This document shows positions 49,983 through 58,404 of a stretch of 64,000 bases of DNA, piece by piece. Numbering within the stretch: position 1 is the stretch's first letter; every line of letters starts with the position of its first letter. The position numbers and the translations under genes are program-made. Location of the stretch: assembly GCA_965279295.1 (NCBI GenBank), contig CBDIHQ010000011.1; one strand, 5' to 3'. Below the pieces are notes generated by a model that had not been told where the DNA came from, ran no database searches, and was given only the letters and a program-made list of their open reading frames with translations. The DNA comes from Aquabacter sp965279295 (lineage in GTDB: Bacteria; Pseudomonadota; Alphaproteobacteria; Rhizobiales; Xanthobacteraceae).

Positions 49983-50405
49983 ATGGCGATCGAGCGCACC
50001 TTCTCGATCATCAAGCCCGACGCGACGCGCCGTAATCTCACTGGCGCGGTCAACGCCGTCATTGAGAAGGCCGGCCTTCGCATCGTTGCTCAGAAGCGCA
50101 TTGAACTGACCCGCGCCCAGGCCGAGACCTTCTACGGCGTGCATCGCGAGCGGCCCTTCTTCGGCGACCTCGTCGCCTTCATGACCTCCGGCCCCGTCGT
50201 GGTCCAGGTGTTGGAAGCCGAAGACGCGGTGGCGAAGTATCGCGAAGTGATGGGCGCGACCAACCCGGCAAACGCAGCCGAAGGCACGATCCGCAAGCTG
50301 TTCGCGGAATCCATCGAAGCCAACACGGCCCACGGTTCGGACAGCGTGGAGAACGCGGGCATCGAAATCGCCCAGTTCTTCGCCGGAAACGAAATCGTCG
50401 GCTGA
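49983..50405 (+). CDS. ndk: nucleoside diphosphate kinase
   Basis: Ndk equilibrates nucleoside di- and triphosphates through a phospho-histidine. The 140-residue protein has ERTFSIIKPDA, HRERPFFGDLVAFM, GATNPANAAEGTIRKLF and the active-site His in NTAHGSDS. The ATG at 49983 follows CAGGACGGTGAAC; a GTG two codons earlier is an alternative. A hairpin lies just after the stop. Confidence 0.97.
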   Translation: MAIERTFSIIKPDATRRNLTGAVNAVIEKAGLRIVAQKRIELTRAQAETFYGVHRERPFFGDLVAFMTSGPVVVQVLEAEDAVAKYREVMGATNPANAAEGTIRKLFAESIEANTAHGSDSVENAGIEIAQFFAGNEIVG

Positions 50406-50413
50406 CGACATCC

Positions 50414-50441
50414 GCAGCCGGGGCTTAACAGCTCCGGCTGC
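50414..50441 (+). terminator. hairpin after ndk
   Basis: GCAGCCGG and CCGGCTGC form the base of an 11-bp stem with one mismatch around TTAACA. It begins nine bases after the ndk stop. The T tract is weak and displaced (TGCTTTTA about 10 bases on), so confidence is moderate. Confidence 0.5.
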
Positions 50442-50584
50442 ACTGCAATATGCTTTTACCGCCTGCCGTGTCCGGTTTTGGTTGTCGCACAGCGGCCTGT
50501 CGACTAGCTTCCGCTCAGGAATGCATAATACGGCGCACCAGACTCCGGCATTCCAGTTGGAAACGTTTGTGAGGATGGGGAACG

Positions 50585-51280
50585 ATGTCGCTGTCGCTCG
50601 ACAATCCGGCGCTTTGGCTGGCGCTGCTTCAGATTATTTGGATCAACATTCTGCTCTCGGGTGACAATGCCGTGGTGATCGCCATGGCATGCCGTTCGCT
50701 GCCGGAAAAGACCCGCAAGTGGGGGATCATCACCGGCGCGGGCGTCGCGGTCGGCCTGCGAATCCTGTTCACCGGCATCGTCGCCACCCTGCTCGCCCTT
50801 CCCTGGCTGAAGCTGGTCGGCTCGCTGGCGCTCATGTACATCGCCGTCGATCTCGCGCTTCCCAATGAGGAGAGCGAAGACACGGTCGAAGCCAGCGACA
50901 GCCTCTGGAAGGCCATCGGCACGGTTGCCATCGCCGACATCGTCATGAGCCTCGATAATGTCGTGGCGGTCGCGGCGGTCGCCAACGGAAGCTGGTTCCT
51001 TCTGATTGTCGGCCTCGCCATCTCCATTCCGCTGATCGTCGCCGGCTCCTCCTTGGTGATGTCGCTGCTGGATCGCTTCCCTCTGCTGATCTGGGCCGGC
51101 GCGGCGCTGCTGGGCTGGGTGGCCGGAGAGATGCTGGTCTCGGACGTCGCCGTCATCGACCGAATCGGTCCCGAAGTGGCGCATCGCTGGGAATATCCGG
51201 CGGCAGCGGTATGCGCCGTTCTCGTGGTGGGCATTGCCTACACGGTGGGGCGGATGCGCAAGGCGAAAGCGGCCCACTAG
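50585..51280 (+). CDS. TerC family integral membrane protein (YjbE-type), copy 1
   Basis: The 231-residue protein has about seven transmembrane helices and the TerC signature acids: LLSGDNAVVIAMACRSLP in the first helix region and the repeat-related SLDNVVAVAAV in the fourth. TerC/YjbE proteins are implicated in metal-ion export (manganese in several bacteria) and tellurite resistance. A terminator separates it from a close paralogue. I see no yybP-ykoY riboswitch in its leader. Confidence 0.9.
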   Translation: MSLSLDNPALWLALLQIIWINILLSGDNAVVIAMACRSLPEKTRKWGIITGAGVAVGLRILFTGIVATLLALPWLKLVGSLALMYIAVDLALPNEESEDTVEASDSLWKAIGTVAIADIVMSLDNVVAVAAVANGSWFLLIVGLAISIPLIVAGSSLVMSLLDRFPLLIWAGAALLGWVAGEMLVSDVAVIDRIGPEVAHRWEYPAAAVCAVLVVGIAYTVGRMRKAKAAH

Positions 51281-51309
51281 CTCAAGGAAACGCCGCCTCA
51301 CGCGGCGAT

Positions 51310-51336
51310 AAAAGGGGACGTCCGCGTCCCCTTTTT
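51310..51336 (+). terminator. intrinsic terminator between the two TerC genes
   Basis: AAAAGGGGACG / CGTCCCCTTTT forms a perfect 11-bp stem with a 4-nt loop and runs into TTTTTCTTC. A smaller GC stem (51291-51307) lies just before it. The two TerC genes are thus likely transcribed separately. Confidence 0.82.
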
Positions 51337-51409
51337 CTTCGCTTCTCACATGACGTAACGTAAATAATAAGCGTTCAACCCATCCCGCCGCACATCGACG
51401 AGAACCGAT

Positions 51410-52144
51410 ATGGATTTTGCCGCACCCACCTTCTGGCTATCGCTGCTCCAGATCATCTGGATCGATCTGCTGCTATCGGGTGACAACGCCGTGGTGATCG
51501 CCATGGCCTGCCGCTCCCTGCCCGACAGGCAGCGCAAGTGGGGCATCCTGCTCGGTGCGGGCGCGGCGGTCGGCCTGCGCATCATTTTCGCGCTCGCGGT
51601 GTCCTACCTCCTCGGCGTGCCGCTGCTGAAGGTGGTCGGCGGCCTGCTTCTTCTGTGGATCGCGGTGAAGCTCGTGACCGATAGCGAGGGCGGCGGCCAT
51701 GAGGTGCAGGCGGCAACCAGCCTGTGGAAGGCTGTTCGGACCATCGCCATCGCCGATGCCGTGATGAGCCTGGACAATGTGGTGGCCATCGCCGCCGCCT
51801 CCCGCGGCCATCCCGAACTGTTCATCTTCGGCCTTCTGCTCACGATTCCGCTGATCGTTGCGGGCTCGCAATTGGTGATGGCGCTGCTCGCCCGCCTGCC
51901 CGCTCTGGTCTGGGCCGGAGCGGCCCTGCTCGGCTGGATCGCCGGCGAGATGCTGGTGAGCGATGTGATGTCGCTGCAATACATGCAGAGTTTCGACCCG
52001 CACCTGGTCAAGCCCGACGAAGACTCGCCCATCGGCATGAAGCCCGCCAATCTCCCCCACTATGTCGCGAGCGCCGTGGGTGCGGTGTTCGTGGTGGCGC
52101 TGGGCTGGCTGCTGCGCAGCCGTCAGCGCCCCCAGGCGGCGTGA
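51410..52144 (+). CDS. TerC family integral membrane protein (YjbE-type), copy 2
   Basis: The 244-residue paralogue shares with copy 1 the blocks SLLQIIWIDLLLSGDNAVVIA, MACRSLP, GLRIIFA, VMSLDNVVAIAA, IPLIVAGSQLVMALL and GWIAGEMLVSD, indicating tandem duplication followed by divergence. A longer loop (QYMQSFDPHLVKPDEDSPIG) before the last helix distinguishes it. Ion-exporter function is inferred from the family. The 128 bp before it are AT-rich near 51355-51375 and may hold its own promoter. Confidence 0.9.
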   Translation: MDFAAPTFWLSLLQIIWIDLLLSGDNAVVIAMACRSLPDRQRKWGILLGAGAAVGLRIIFALAVSYLLGVPLLKVVGGLLLLWIAVKLVTDSEGGGHEVQAATSLWKAVRTIAIADAVMSLDNVVAIAAASRGHPELFIFGLLLTIPLIVAGSQLVMALLARLPALVWAGAALLGWIAGEMLVSDVMSLQYMQSFDPHLVKPDEDSPIGMKPANLPHYVASAVGAVFVVALGWLLRSRQRPQAA

Positions 52145-52283
52145 GTTCCCCATCCCCCGCTCCTCCGGTAATTAGGAGGGGCGGGCGCTGACGCCAAGCG
52201 CATGGCGCACCGCAAGAGAAAGGCGCGCGGGTCTCGATAAAGCCCCCGCCGGCACGCTATGATCGCGGGCGAAGGAGCCCACG

Positions 52284-54389
52284 ATGACCAAGCACGCGGC
52301 GATCCGCGCCTCTACCTGTCCCCATGACTGCCCCTCCACCTGCGCGCTGGAAGTGGAAGTGCGTGGGGATGGCCGGATCGGCCGGGTGCGCGGTGCGGCG
52401 GACCACAGCTACACCGCCGGGGTGATTTGCGCGAAGGTGGCACGCTATGCCGAGCGGGCGCACCATCCCGACCGCCTGACCGTCCCGCTGCTGCGCACCG
52501 GGCCCAAGGGCTCCGGCCAGTTCGCGCCGATCTCCTGGGACGAGGCACTGGACCGCATCGCGGAGCGGCTGCTTGCGGCCGAGCGCGCGCTGGGTGCGGA
52601 AACCGTGTGGCCCTATTATTATGCCGGCACCATGGGCCATGTCATGCGCGACGGCATCAACCGGCTGACCCATGCCAAGCGATATTCCCGCTTCTTCGCG
52701 AGCATCTGCGTCAATCCGGCGTGGAGCGGTTATATGGCCGGCACCGGCCGGCTGGCAGGGGCCGACCCGCGCGAGATCGGCCGCTCCGATCTGGTGGTGA
52801 TCTGGGGCACCAATGCGGTGGCGACCCAGGTCAACGTCATGACCCACGCCATCAAGGCGCGCAAGGAACGCGGCGCGAAGATCGCGGTGGTCGATGTCTA
52901 CCGCACCCCGACCATGGAGCAGGCCGACATTCCCCTCCTGCTGCGGCCTGGCACCGACGGGGCGCTGGCCTGCGCGGTGATGCATGTGCTGTTCCGCGAC
53001 GGGCGGGCGGATCGGGCCTATCTGGCCCGCTATGCCAATGATGCCGAGGCGCTGGAGACGCACCTGCGCACCCGCGACCCGGCCTGGGCTTCCGCCATCA
53101 CCGGCATTCCGGTGGCGGAGATCGAAGCCTTCGCGGCGCTGGTGGGAGAGACGCCCCGCGCCTATTTCCGCATCGGCTACGGCCTCTCCCGCAGCCGCAA
53201 CGGCGCGGTGAACATGCACGCCGTCTCCTGCATTCCGGTGGTCTCAGGCGCCTGGCAGCACGAGGGCGGCGGGGCGTTCCATTCCAATTCCGGCATCTAC
53301 AACCTGCGCAAGACCCTGATCGAGGGTCTGGATGTTCGCGATCCCGCGACCCGCGAACTCGACCAGTCGCGCATCGGCGCCATTCTCACCGGCGATAGCG
53401 AAGCCCTGAAAGGCGGGCCGCCGGTGACGGCACTGTTCATCCAGAACACCAACCCCATGAACATCGCCCCCGACCAGGAGGCGGTGAAACGCGGTTTCGC
53501 GCGCGAGGATCTGTTCGTGGCGGTGCACGAGCATTTCCTCACCGATACCGCGCGACAGGCGGACATCGTTCTGCCGGCCACCATGTTCACCGAGCATGAC
53601 GATGTCTACACCGCCGGCGGCCACCAACACATCCTGCTCGGCCCGAAGTTGGTGGAACCGCCGGGTGAGTGCCGGTCCAATCACGATGTCCTCTGCGGCC
53701 TCGCCGGCCGCCTGGGCGCCGAGCACCCGGGCTTCGCCATGAGTGCGCGCGAACTGGTCGATCACACGCTGGCGGCCTCCGGGCGCGGCTCGTTCGAGGC
53801 GCTGGAGGCGGCGCGCTTTATCGATGTCCAACCGGACTTCGAGACCGCGCACTACCTCAAGGGGTTCGGCCACCGCGACGGGCGCTTCCGCCTGAAGCCG
53901 GATTGGCAGAAGCCGTCTTATGGCGGGGGCAACACATTCGGCCCGATCCACGACATGCCGGAATTGCCCGACCATTGGCGGGTGATCGAGGACGCCACCG
54001 ATGCGCATCCCTTCCGGCTGGTGACGGCACCGGCCCGCAACTTCCTCAATTCCACCTTCACCGAGACCCCGACCTCCGCCAAGCGCGAAGGCGCGCCCTC
54101 GCTTCTGATCCATCCCGAGGACGCGGCGGCATTGGGTGTCTCAGAGGGGGACCGGCTGGAGGTGTCCAACCCGCGCGGCTCGGTGGTGCTGGTGGCCCGC
54201 CTGTTCGAGGGGTTGCGGCGCGGGGTGGTGGTGTCGGAGCAGATCAAGCCCAACCATGCCCACGAGAACGGGCGGGGCATCAACGCCCTGACCGGAGCCG
54301 ACCCGGTCGCGCCGATCGGCGGCGCGGCGTTTCATGACAACCGGGTGCAGGTGCGCAAAGCGGCCGACCAACCGGACCGCGCCATTTAG
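52284..54389 (+). CDS. molybdopterin-dependent oxidoreductase with N-terminal 4Fe-4S site
   Basis: The 701-residue protein belongs to the DMSO reductase superfamily. The N-terminus CPHDCPSTC with a later Cys in GVICAKV fits a 4Fe-4S cluster (CxxxCxxxC plus a distal Cys). Cofactor-binding blocks include VVIWGTNAVATQVN, VVDVYRTPTMEQAD, LFIQNTNPMNIAPDQ, and the C-terminal aspartate-decarboxylase-like domain (LLIHPEDAAALGVSEGD, IKPNHAHENGRGINALTG). There is no Tat signal, so it is cytoplasmic. It has no electron-transfer partner or chaperone gene nearby. Its substrate is unknown. Its stop overlaps the convergent purN stop by three bases. Confidence 0.88.
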   Translation: MTKHAAIRASTCPHDCPSTCALEVEVRGDGRIGRVRGAADHSYTAGVICAKVARYAERAHHPDRLTVPLLRTGPKGSGQFAPISWDEALDRIAERLLAAERALGAETVWPYYYAGTMGHVMRDGINRLTHAKRYSRFFASICVNPAWSGYMAGTGRLAGADPREIGRSDLVVIWGTNAVATQVNVMTHAIKARKERGAKIAVVDVYRTPTMEQADIPLLLRPGTDGALACAVMHVLFRDGRADRAYLARYANDAEALETHLRTRDPAWASAITGIPVAEIEAFAALVGETPRAYFRIGYGLSRSRNGAVNMHAVSCIPVVSGAWQHEGGGAFHSNSGIYNLRKTLIEGLDVRDPATRELDQSRIGAILTGDSEALKGGPPVTALFIQNTNPMNIAPDQEAVKRGFAREDLFVAVHEHFLTDTARQADIVLPATMFTEHDDVYTAGGHQHILLGPKLVEPPGECRSNHDVLCGLAGRLGAEHPGFAMSARELVDHTLAASGRGSFEALEAARFIDVQPDFETAHYLKGFGHRDGRFRLKPDWQKPSYGGGNTFGPIHDMPELPDHWRVIEDATDAHPFRLVTAPARNFLNSTFTETPTSAKREGAPSLLIHPEDAAALGVSEGDRLEVSNPRGSVVLVARLFEGLRRGVVVSEQIKPNHAHENGRGINALTGADPVAPIGGAAFHDNRVQVRKAADQPDRAI

Positions 54390-55036
54390 ACCCGAGGCGC
54401 GACCAGCACCTCGGAGGGCATGCGGGCGCCCTCGATGATGACACGCTCGTCTTCAACCCGCAGACGGCCGCCGGCAATGAGACCCAGAGCGGTGGGGTAA
54501 AGTAGGTGTTCCTGCCGCAACACGCGGGCGGCCAGGATATCAGCCGTGTCCTCGAGCAGCACCGGCACCACGGACTGCATGATGATCGGCCCGCTATCGA
54601 CCTCGGCCCGCACGAAATGAACCGTGCAGCCATGGAAGCGCACGCCAGTCGCAAGCGCACGGGCGTGGGTGTCGAGCCCGGTGAAGCTCGGCAGCAGCGA
54701 GGGATGCACGTTGATCATGCGGTCGCGCCAGCGCCCCACCAGCCAGGGGGTCAAAAGGCGCATGAAACCGGCAAGGCAGATGATGTCGATGCTCTCGATG
54801 CGCAGATGCGCGTCCAGTGAGGCGTCGAAGGCGATCCGGTCGGCAAATTCGCGATGGTTGAGCACCAGGGTGCGAATCCCCGCGGCCTTGGCGACCGCGA
54901 GCCCCGCAGCGTCCGGGCGATTGGAAACGACAAGCGAAATTTCAGCCGGAAAATCAGCGGCCTGAGCAGCCTTAATCAGTGCCGACATGTTGGAGCCACG
55001 CCCCGAAATGAGGATGGCTGTGCGCTTCTTCTGCAT
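54386..55036 (-). CDS. purN: phosphoribosylglycinamide formyltransferase
   Basis: PurN transfers a formyl group from 10-formyl-THF to GAR in purine synthesis. The 216-residue protein has ILISGRGSNMSALI at the phosphate-binding N-terminus, the catalytic residues in CLAGFMRLL, NVHPSLLPSFTGLDTHARAL and the His in GCTVHFVRAEVDSGPII. It follows purM on the same strand after a 139-bp gap, longer than the usual overlapping purMN arrangement. Confidence 0.96.
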   Translation of the reverse strand: MQKKRTAILISGRGSNMSALIKAAQAADFPAEISLVVSNRPDAAGLAVAKAAGIRTLVLNHREFADRIAFDASLDAHLRIESIDIICLAGFMRLLTPWLVGRWRDRMINVHPSLLPSFTGLDTHARALATGVRFHGCTVHFVRAEVDSGPIIMQSVVPVLLEDTADILAARVLRQEHLLYPTALGLIAGGRLRVEDERVIIEGARMPSEVLVAPRV

Positions 55037-55175
55037 TCTATGTACAGCCCGGCCCGCTCAAATTGGAAATCGCCCAACGTCATCTAAGCCAAAAAGCGTC
55101 TACGCACAAAGAGTTGAACACGAAATCAGGTGGACAGCGCAACGCCGTGCGAACGGAACGGCGCGGGTCCAGCGA

Positions 55176-56237
55176 TCAGATCCCCAGATCGCCCTCATAG
55201 ACCACGCGGGCCGCCCCTTCGCCCGGCTCGATGCTGCCCAGGTGAACCACGGTTTCGCCAGCATCCGCGAACGCATCGGCGACGGCCTCGGCCTGCTCCG
55301 CCGGCACGACCACAGCCATGCCGATCCCGCAATTGAACGCGCGCAGCATTTCCTCCGGCGCCACGCCTCCCGCCTGCGCCAGCCAGCGGAACACCGGCGG
55401 CACGATGAGGTTGGAGAGGTCGATGCGCGCGATGGTGCCCTTGGGCAGCACGCGGGGCAGATTCTCGGTGATGCCGCCGCCGGTGATATGGGCCAATGCC
55501 TTCACAGCTCCGGTCTGGCGGATCACGGAGAGCACGCTTTTCACATAGAGCCGGGTCGGCGTCAGCAGCGCCTCGCCGACGCTCTGGCCCCCGGCGAACG
55601 GCGCGGGATCCTGCCAGGAGAGGCCGGCGCGCTCCACCACCCGGCGCACCAGGGAATAACCGTTGGAATGCACGCCCGACGAGGCAAGGCCGAGGATCAC
55701 GTCATCAGGGCCGACATCCGAACGCGGCAGCAGGCCGGCGCGCTCCACGGCACCCACGGAGAAGCCGGCGAGATCATAGTCGCCATCTGAATACATGCCC
55801 GGCATCTCGGCGGTCTCGCCGCCCACCAAAGCGCAGCCGGACTCCTTGCAGGCCAGCGCGATGCCACGCACGATCTGCGCGCCCACCTCGGGAGAAAGCC
55901 GGCCGGTGGCGAAATAATCCAGGAAGAACAGCGGCTCGGCGCCCTGCACCACCAGATCGTTCACGCACATGGCGACGAGATCGATGCCGATGGTGTCATG
56001 CTTGCCGGTCTCGATGGCGATCCTGAGCTTAGTGCCCACGCCATCCGTCGCGGCCACCAGCAGCGGATCGGAAAAGCCGGCGCGCTTCAGATCGAACAGT
56101 CCGCCGAATCCGCCGATGTCGGCATCCGCACCGGGGCGTGCCGTGGCTTTCACCAGCGGCTTGATGAGATCGACCAGCCGATTGCCGGCATCGATATCGA
56201 CGCCTGCATCGCGATAATTGAGCCCGTCCTGCGCCAT
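55176..56237 (-). CDS. purM: phosphoribosylformylglycinamidine cyclo-ligase
   Basis: PurM makes aminoimidazole ribotide from FGAM and ATP. The 353-residue protein has the family sequence LNYRDAGVDIDAGNRLVDLIK, GFGGLFDLKRAGFSDPLLVA in pieces, DGVGTKLRIA, ALVGGETAEMPGMY and the C-terminal HITGGGITENLPRVLP. The length is typical. purN follows downstream on the same strand. Confidence 0.97.
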   Translation of the reverse strand: MAQDGLNYRDAGVDIDAGNRLVDLIKPLVKATARPGADADIGGFGGLFDLKRAGFSDPLLVAATDGVGTKLRIAIETGKHDTIGIDLVAMCVNDLVVQGAEPLFFLDYFATGRLSPEVGAQIVRGIALACKESGCALVGGETAEMPGMYSDGDYDLAGFSVGAVERAGLLPRSDVGPDDVILGLASSGVHSNGYSLVRRVVERAGLSWQDPAPFAGGQSVGEALLTPTRLYVKSVLSVIRQTGAVKALAHITGGGITENLPRVLPKGTIARIDLSNLIVPPVFRWLAQAGGVAPEEMLRAFNCGIGMAVVVPAEQAEAVADAFADAGETVVHLGSIEPGEGAARVVYEGDLGI

Positions 56238-56325
56238 GGTGCCCTTCCGTATTCGAGGGCGGCTTAGCCGCGAACCGCACGGGTGGCAAGGCGGCCGGCA
56301 GCTTTAAGGCCGCTGACCGCCGTGT

Positions 56326-56802
56326 TCACAGGTTTTCGGAGAGAAAAACCAGCCCGGCGGCGGCAAAGGCCCGCATGTTGGCAATCCGGTCCTCGGAACC
56401 CGTCTCCAGGGTCATGGTCAGTTCCATCGGCCCCGATATTGCAAAGCAAGAGTGGCCGGCGGCATCGCCATAGCGATTGCCCGACGGGCCGGACGCTCCG
56501 GTTTCGGCCAGGCCCCAGGTCGCGCCAAGCCGCTCGCACAGGCGGCGGGCGAGCAGAAGCGCATAGGTCTCGGTGGCACCGCGCTGCCCCTCCATGTCGG
56601 CGGGGGTGATGGCGAGCAGCCCTTCCCTGGCAAAGGCCGTGTAGACCACCGCCCCACCCCGGAAATAGGCCGATGCGCCCGGCTGGGCCAGCAGAGCGGC
56701 GGCGATCAGGCCGCCGGCGGAGGATTCCGCGACCGCGATGCTCTCGCCGCGCGCCTTGAGTTTCTCCCCCAGCACGCCCGCCAGTGGCAGCAACGTGTCC
56801 AT
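56326..56802 (-). CDS. CinA C-terminal domain protein, nicotinamide-nucleotide amidase (PncC-like)
   Basis: The 158-residue protein is just the CinA C-terminal (PncC) domain, which deamidates NMN for pyridine nucleotide recycling. SIAVAESSAGGLIAAALLAQPGAS (in part) carries the catalytic Ser region and TGASGPSG the conserved glycine loop. The sequence ESSAGG replaces the more common ESCTGG, so the usual Cys-Thr pair is Ser-Ala, a small departure at the active-site loop. It lies behind purM on the same strand. Confidence 0.85.
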   Translation of the reverse strand: MDTLLPLAGVLGEKLKARGESIAVAESSAGGLIAAALLAQPGASAYFRGGAVVYTAFAREGLLAITPADMEGQRGATETYALLLARRLCERLGATWGLAETGASGPSGNRYGDAAGHSCFAISGPMELTMTLETGSEDRIANMRAFAAAGLVFLSENL

Positions 56803-56901
56803 GATTTATCGTCTCCTGCCCCATAAGCGCGCCAACAATGGTCCATTCCTGGGATCGTGGGCAATCCAAACCGTGCGCCCATCATGGAAGGGTGAGGATG
56901 C

Positions 56902-57453
56902 ATGCTTAGATCCGAGAAAGAGAAAATGCTCGCCGGCGCCCTTTATGACGCAAGCGATGCCGAGCTTCAGGGCGATCTCCACGCCACCCAGGCTTGGCTT
57001 GCCCGTTACAATGGCGCGCTGGCGTGGCCGGTCGGCGCGCGGCGCGCGCTGCTCGCGGAGCGCCTGGCAGCGGTGGGCTCGAACGTCGATGTTCGCCCAC
57101 CCTTCCACTGCGATTACGGCTTCAACATCGCGCTCGGCGACGGCGTGTTCCTGAATTTCAATTGCGTTATTCTGGACGTGGTGGCCGTCACCATCGGCGC
57201 CAAGACCCAGATCGGGCCGGGCGTGCAGATCCTCACCGCCGACCATCCCCGCGATGCGGGCGAGCGCGCCTCGGGGCTGGAGTTCGGCCGGCCGATCACC
57301 ATCGGGCGCAATGTCTGGATCGGCGGCGGCGCCATCATCCTGCCGGGGGTCACGATCGGCGATGATGCCGTAATCGGCGCGGGCAGCATCGTTACCCGCC
57401 CGGTGCCAGCCGTCGCGACGGCGATGGGCAATCCCGCGCGCGTGCGAAGTTGA
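56902..57453 (+). CDS. maa: sugar O-acetyltransferase (maltose/galactoside acetyltransferase family)
   Basis: The 183-residue protein belongs to the LacA/Maa trimeric left-handed beta-helix acetyltransferases. It has the N-terminal Mac domain (SEKEKMLAGALYDASDAELQ), FHCDYGFNIALGDGVFLNFN in pieces, the catalytic His in LTADHPRDAGER, then hexapeptide repeats (ITIGRNVWIGGGAIILPGV, IGDDAVIGAGSIV) and GNPARV. It acetylates a sugar hydroxyl from acetyl-CoA; the natural sugar is uncertain. GGTGAGGA precedes the ATG. It is convergent with aqpZ. Confidence 0.93.
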   Translation: MLRSEKEKMLAGALYDASDAELQGDLHATQAWLARYNGALAWPVGARRALLAERLAAVGSNVDVRPPFHCDYGFNIALGDGVFLNFNCVILDVVAVTIGAKTQIGPGVQILTADHPRDAGERASGLEFGRPITIGRNVWIGGGAIILPGVTIGDDAVIGAGSIVTRPVPAVATAMGNPARVRS

Positions 57454-57466
57454 AAATGGAGAAAGC

Positions 57467-57494
57467 GACGGGCGCGTGATGATCCGCGCCCGTC
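57467..57494. terminator. bidirectional terminator between maa and aqpZ
   Basis: GACGGGCGCG / CGCGCCCGTC forms a perfect 10-bp stem with an 8-nt loop. It occupies the 46-bp gap between two convergent genes. There is no T tract on the plus strand. Confidence 0.6.
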
Positions 57495-57499
57495 CTGCC

Positions 57500-58186
57500 T
57501 CACTCCGGAAAGCGATGCTTGTAGAGCAGACCCGCGAGATAGGCGCCGACGCACGGCACCACGATGAACAGCCAGAGCTGCGCCAGAGCCTTGCCGCCGA
57601 CGAACACCGCCGGCCCGATGCTGCGCGCCGGGTTAACCGAAACGCCCGTGACCGGGATGAAGACGATGTGGATCATCACCAGCGACAGGCCGATGGCGAG
57701 ACCGGCGGCTTGGGTGATGCCGGCCTTCGAGGTGGAGCCGAGGATCACAATCAGGAAGATGAAGGTTCCAACCAGCTCCGCGACGATCGCGGCGCTCAGA
57801 CCGTAGCCGCCGATATATCCCTCGCCCCACCCGTTCTGGCCAAGGCCCGACTTGGCGATGTCGAACCCGCCGATCTTGCCCGAGGCGATGAAATAGAGAA
57901 TGCCCGCACCCGCGATGCCCCCCAGGATTTGCGCGATAAAATAGAAGGGGACCTCGCGGGTGGGCAGGCGTCCCGCCGCCCAGACCCCGACCGTCACGGC
58001 CGGATTGATATGGCAGCCGGAGACGTGGCCGATGCCGTAGGCCATGGCCGTCACCGACAGACCGAAGGCGAACGCGATCGCCAGCATGCCGATCGGCGCG
58101 GTGCCGTAACTGGTAAGCACCGCCGAGCCGCATCCGAAGAGGACGAGAACAGCGGTCCCCATAAATTCTGCGATATATTTTTGCAT
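57500..58186 (-). CDS. aqpZ: aquaporin Z
   Basis: AqpZ is a water channel of the inner membrane. The 228-residue protein has six transmembrane helices and the two NPA half-helix motifs, GCHINPAVTVGVW and SVNPARSIGPAV; the Arg after the second NPA and the His/Thr-type selectivity residues fit water rather than glycerol transport. The N-terminus MQKYIAEFMGTAVLVLFGCGSAV is typical. It diverges from the large exported-protein gene, leaving about 220 bp for both promoters. Confidence 0.96.
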   Translation of the reverse strand: MQKYIAEFMGTAVLVLFGCGSAVLTSYGTAPIGMLAIAFAFGLSVTAMAYGIGHVSGCHINPAVTVGVWAAGRLPTREVPFYFIAQILGGIAGAGILYFIASGKIGGFDIAKSGLGQNGWGEGYIGGYGLSAAIVAELVGTFIFLIVILGSTSKAGITQAAGLAIGLSLVMIHIVFIPVTGVSVNPARSIGPAVFVGGKALAQLWLFIVVPCVGAYLAGLLYKHRFPE

Positions 58187-58404
58187 TGTTTCCTCCCACC
58201 CAGGCGATCCGCCGTCGAGGGCGAACCCGCGTCCCGATGCTAGCTAAAATTGCGATCCGCGCCACGGCGGAGGCCGCGATTTCTCGCGCGGGTTGGGTCA
58301 AAGTTTTTCCTAAACATTTCGTCATGTCGGCTCGCGTCGCACTGACGCCCGAATCTGAAGGTGCTAGTGCTCGCGGCGGCCTAGACGGCCAAGGGAGCGC
58401 ACGG

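Noticed and set aside
50406..50584. Possible yybP-ykoY manganese riboswitch before the first TerC gene
   Set aside because: The expected GGGGAGTA and paired CTACC-type blocks are not visible; only a hairpin after ndk is supported.
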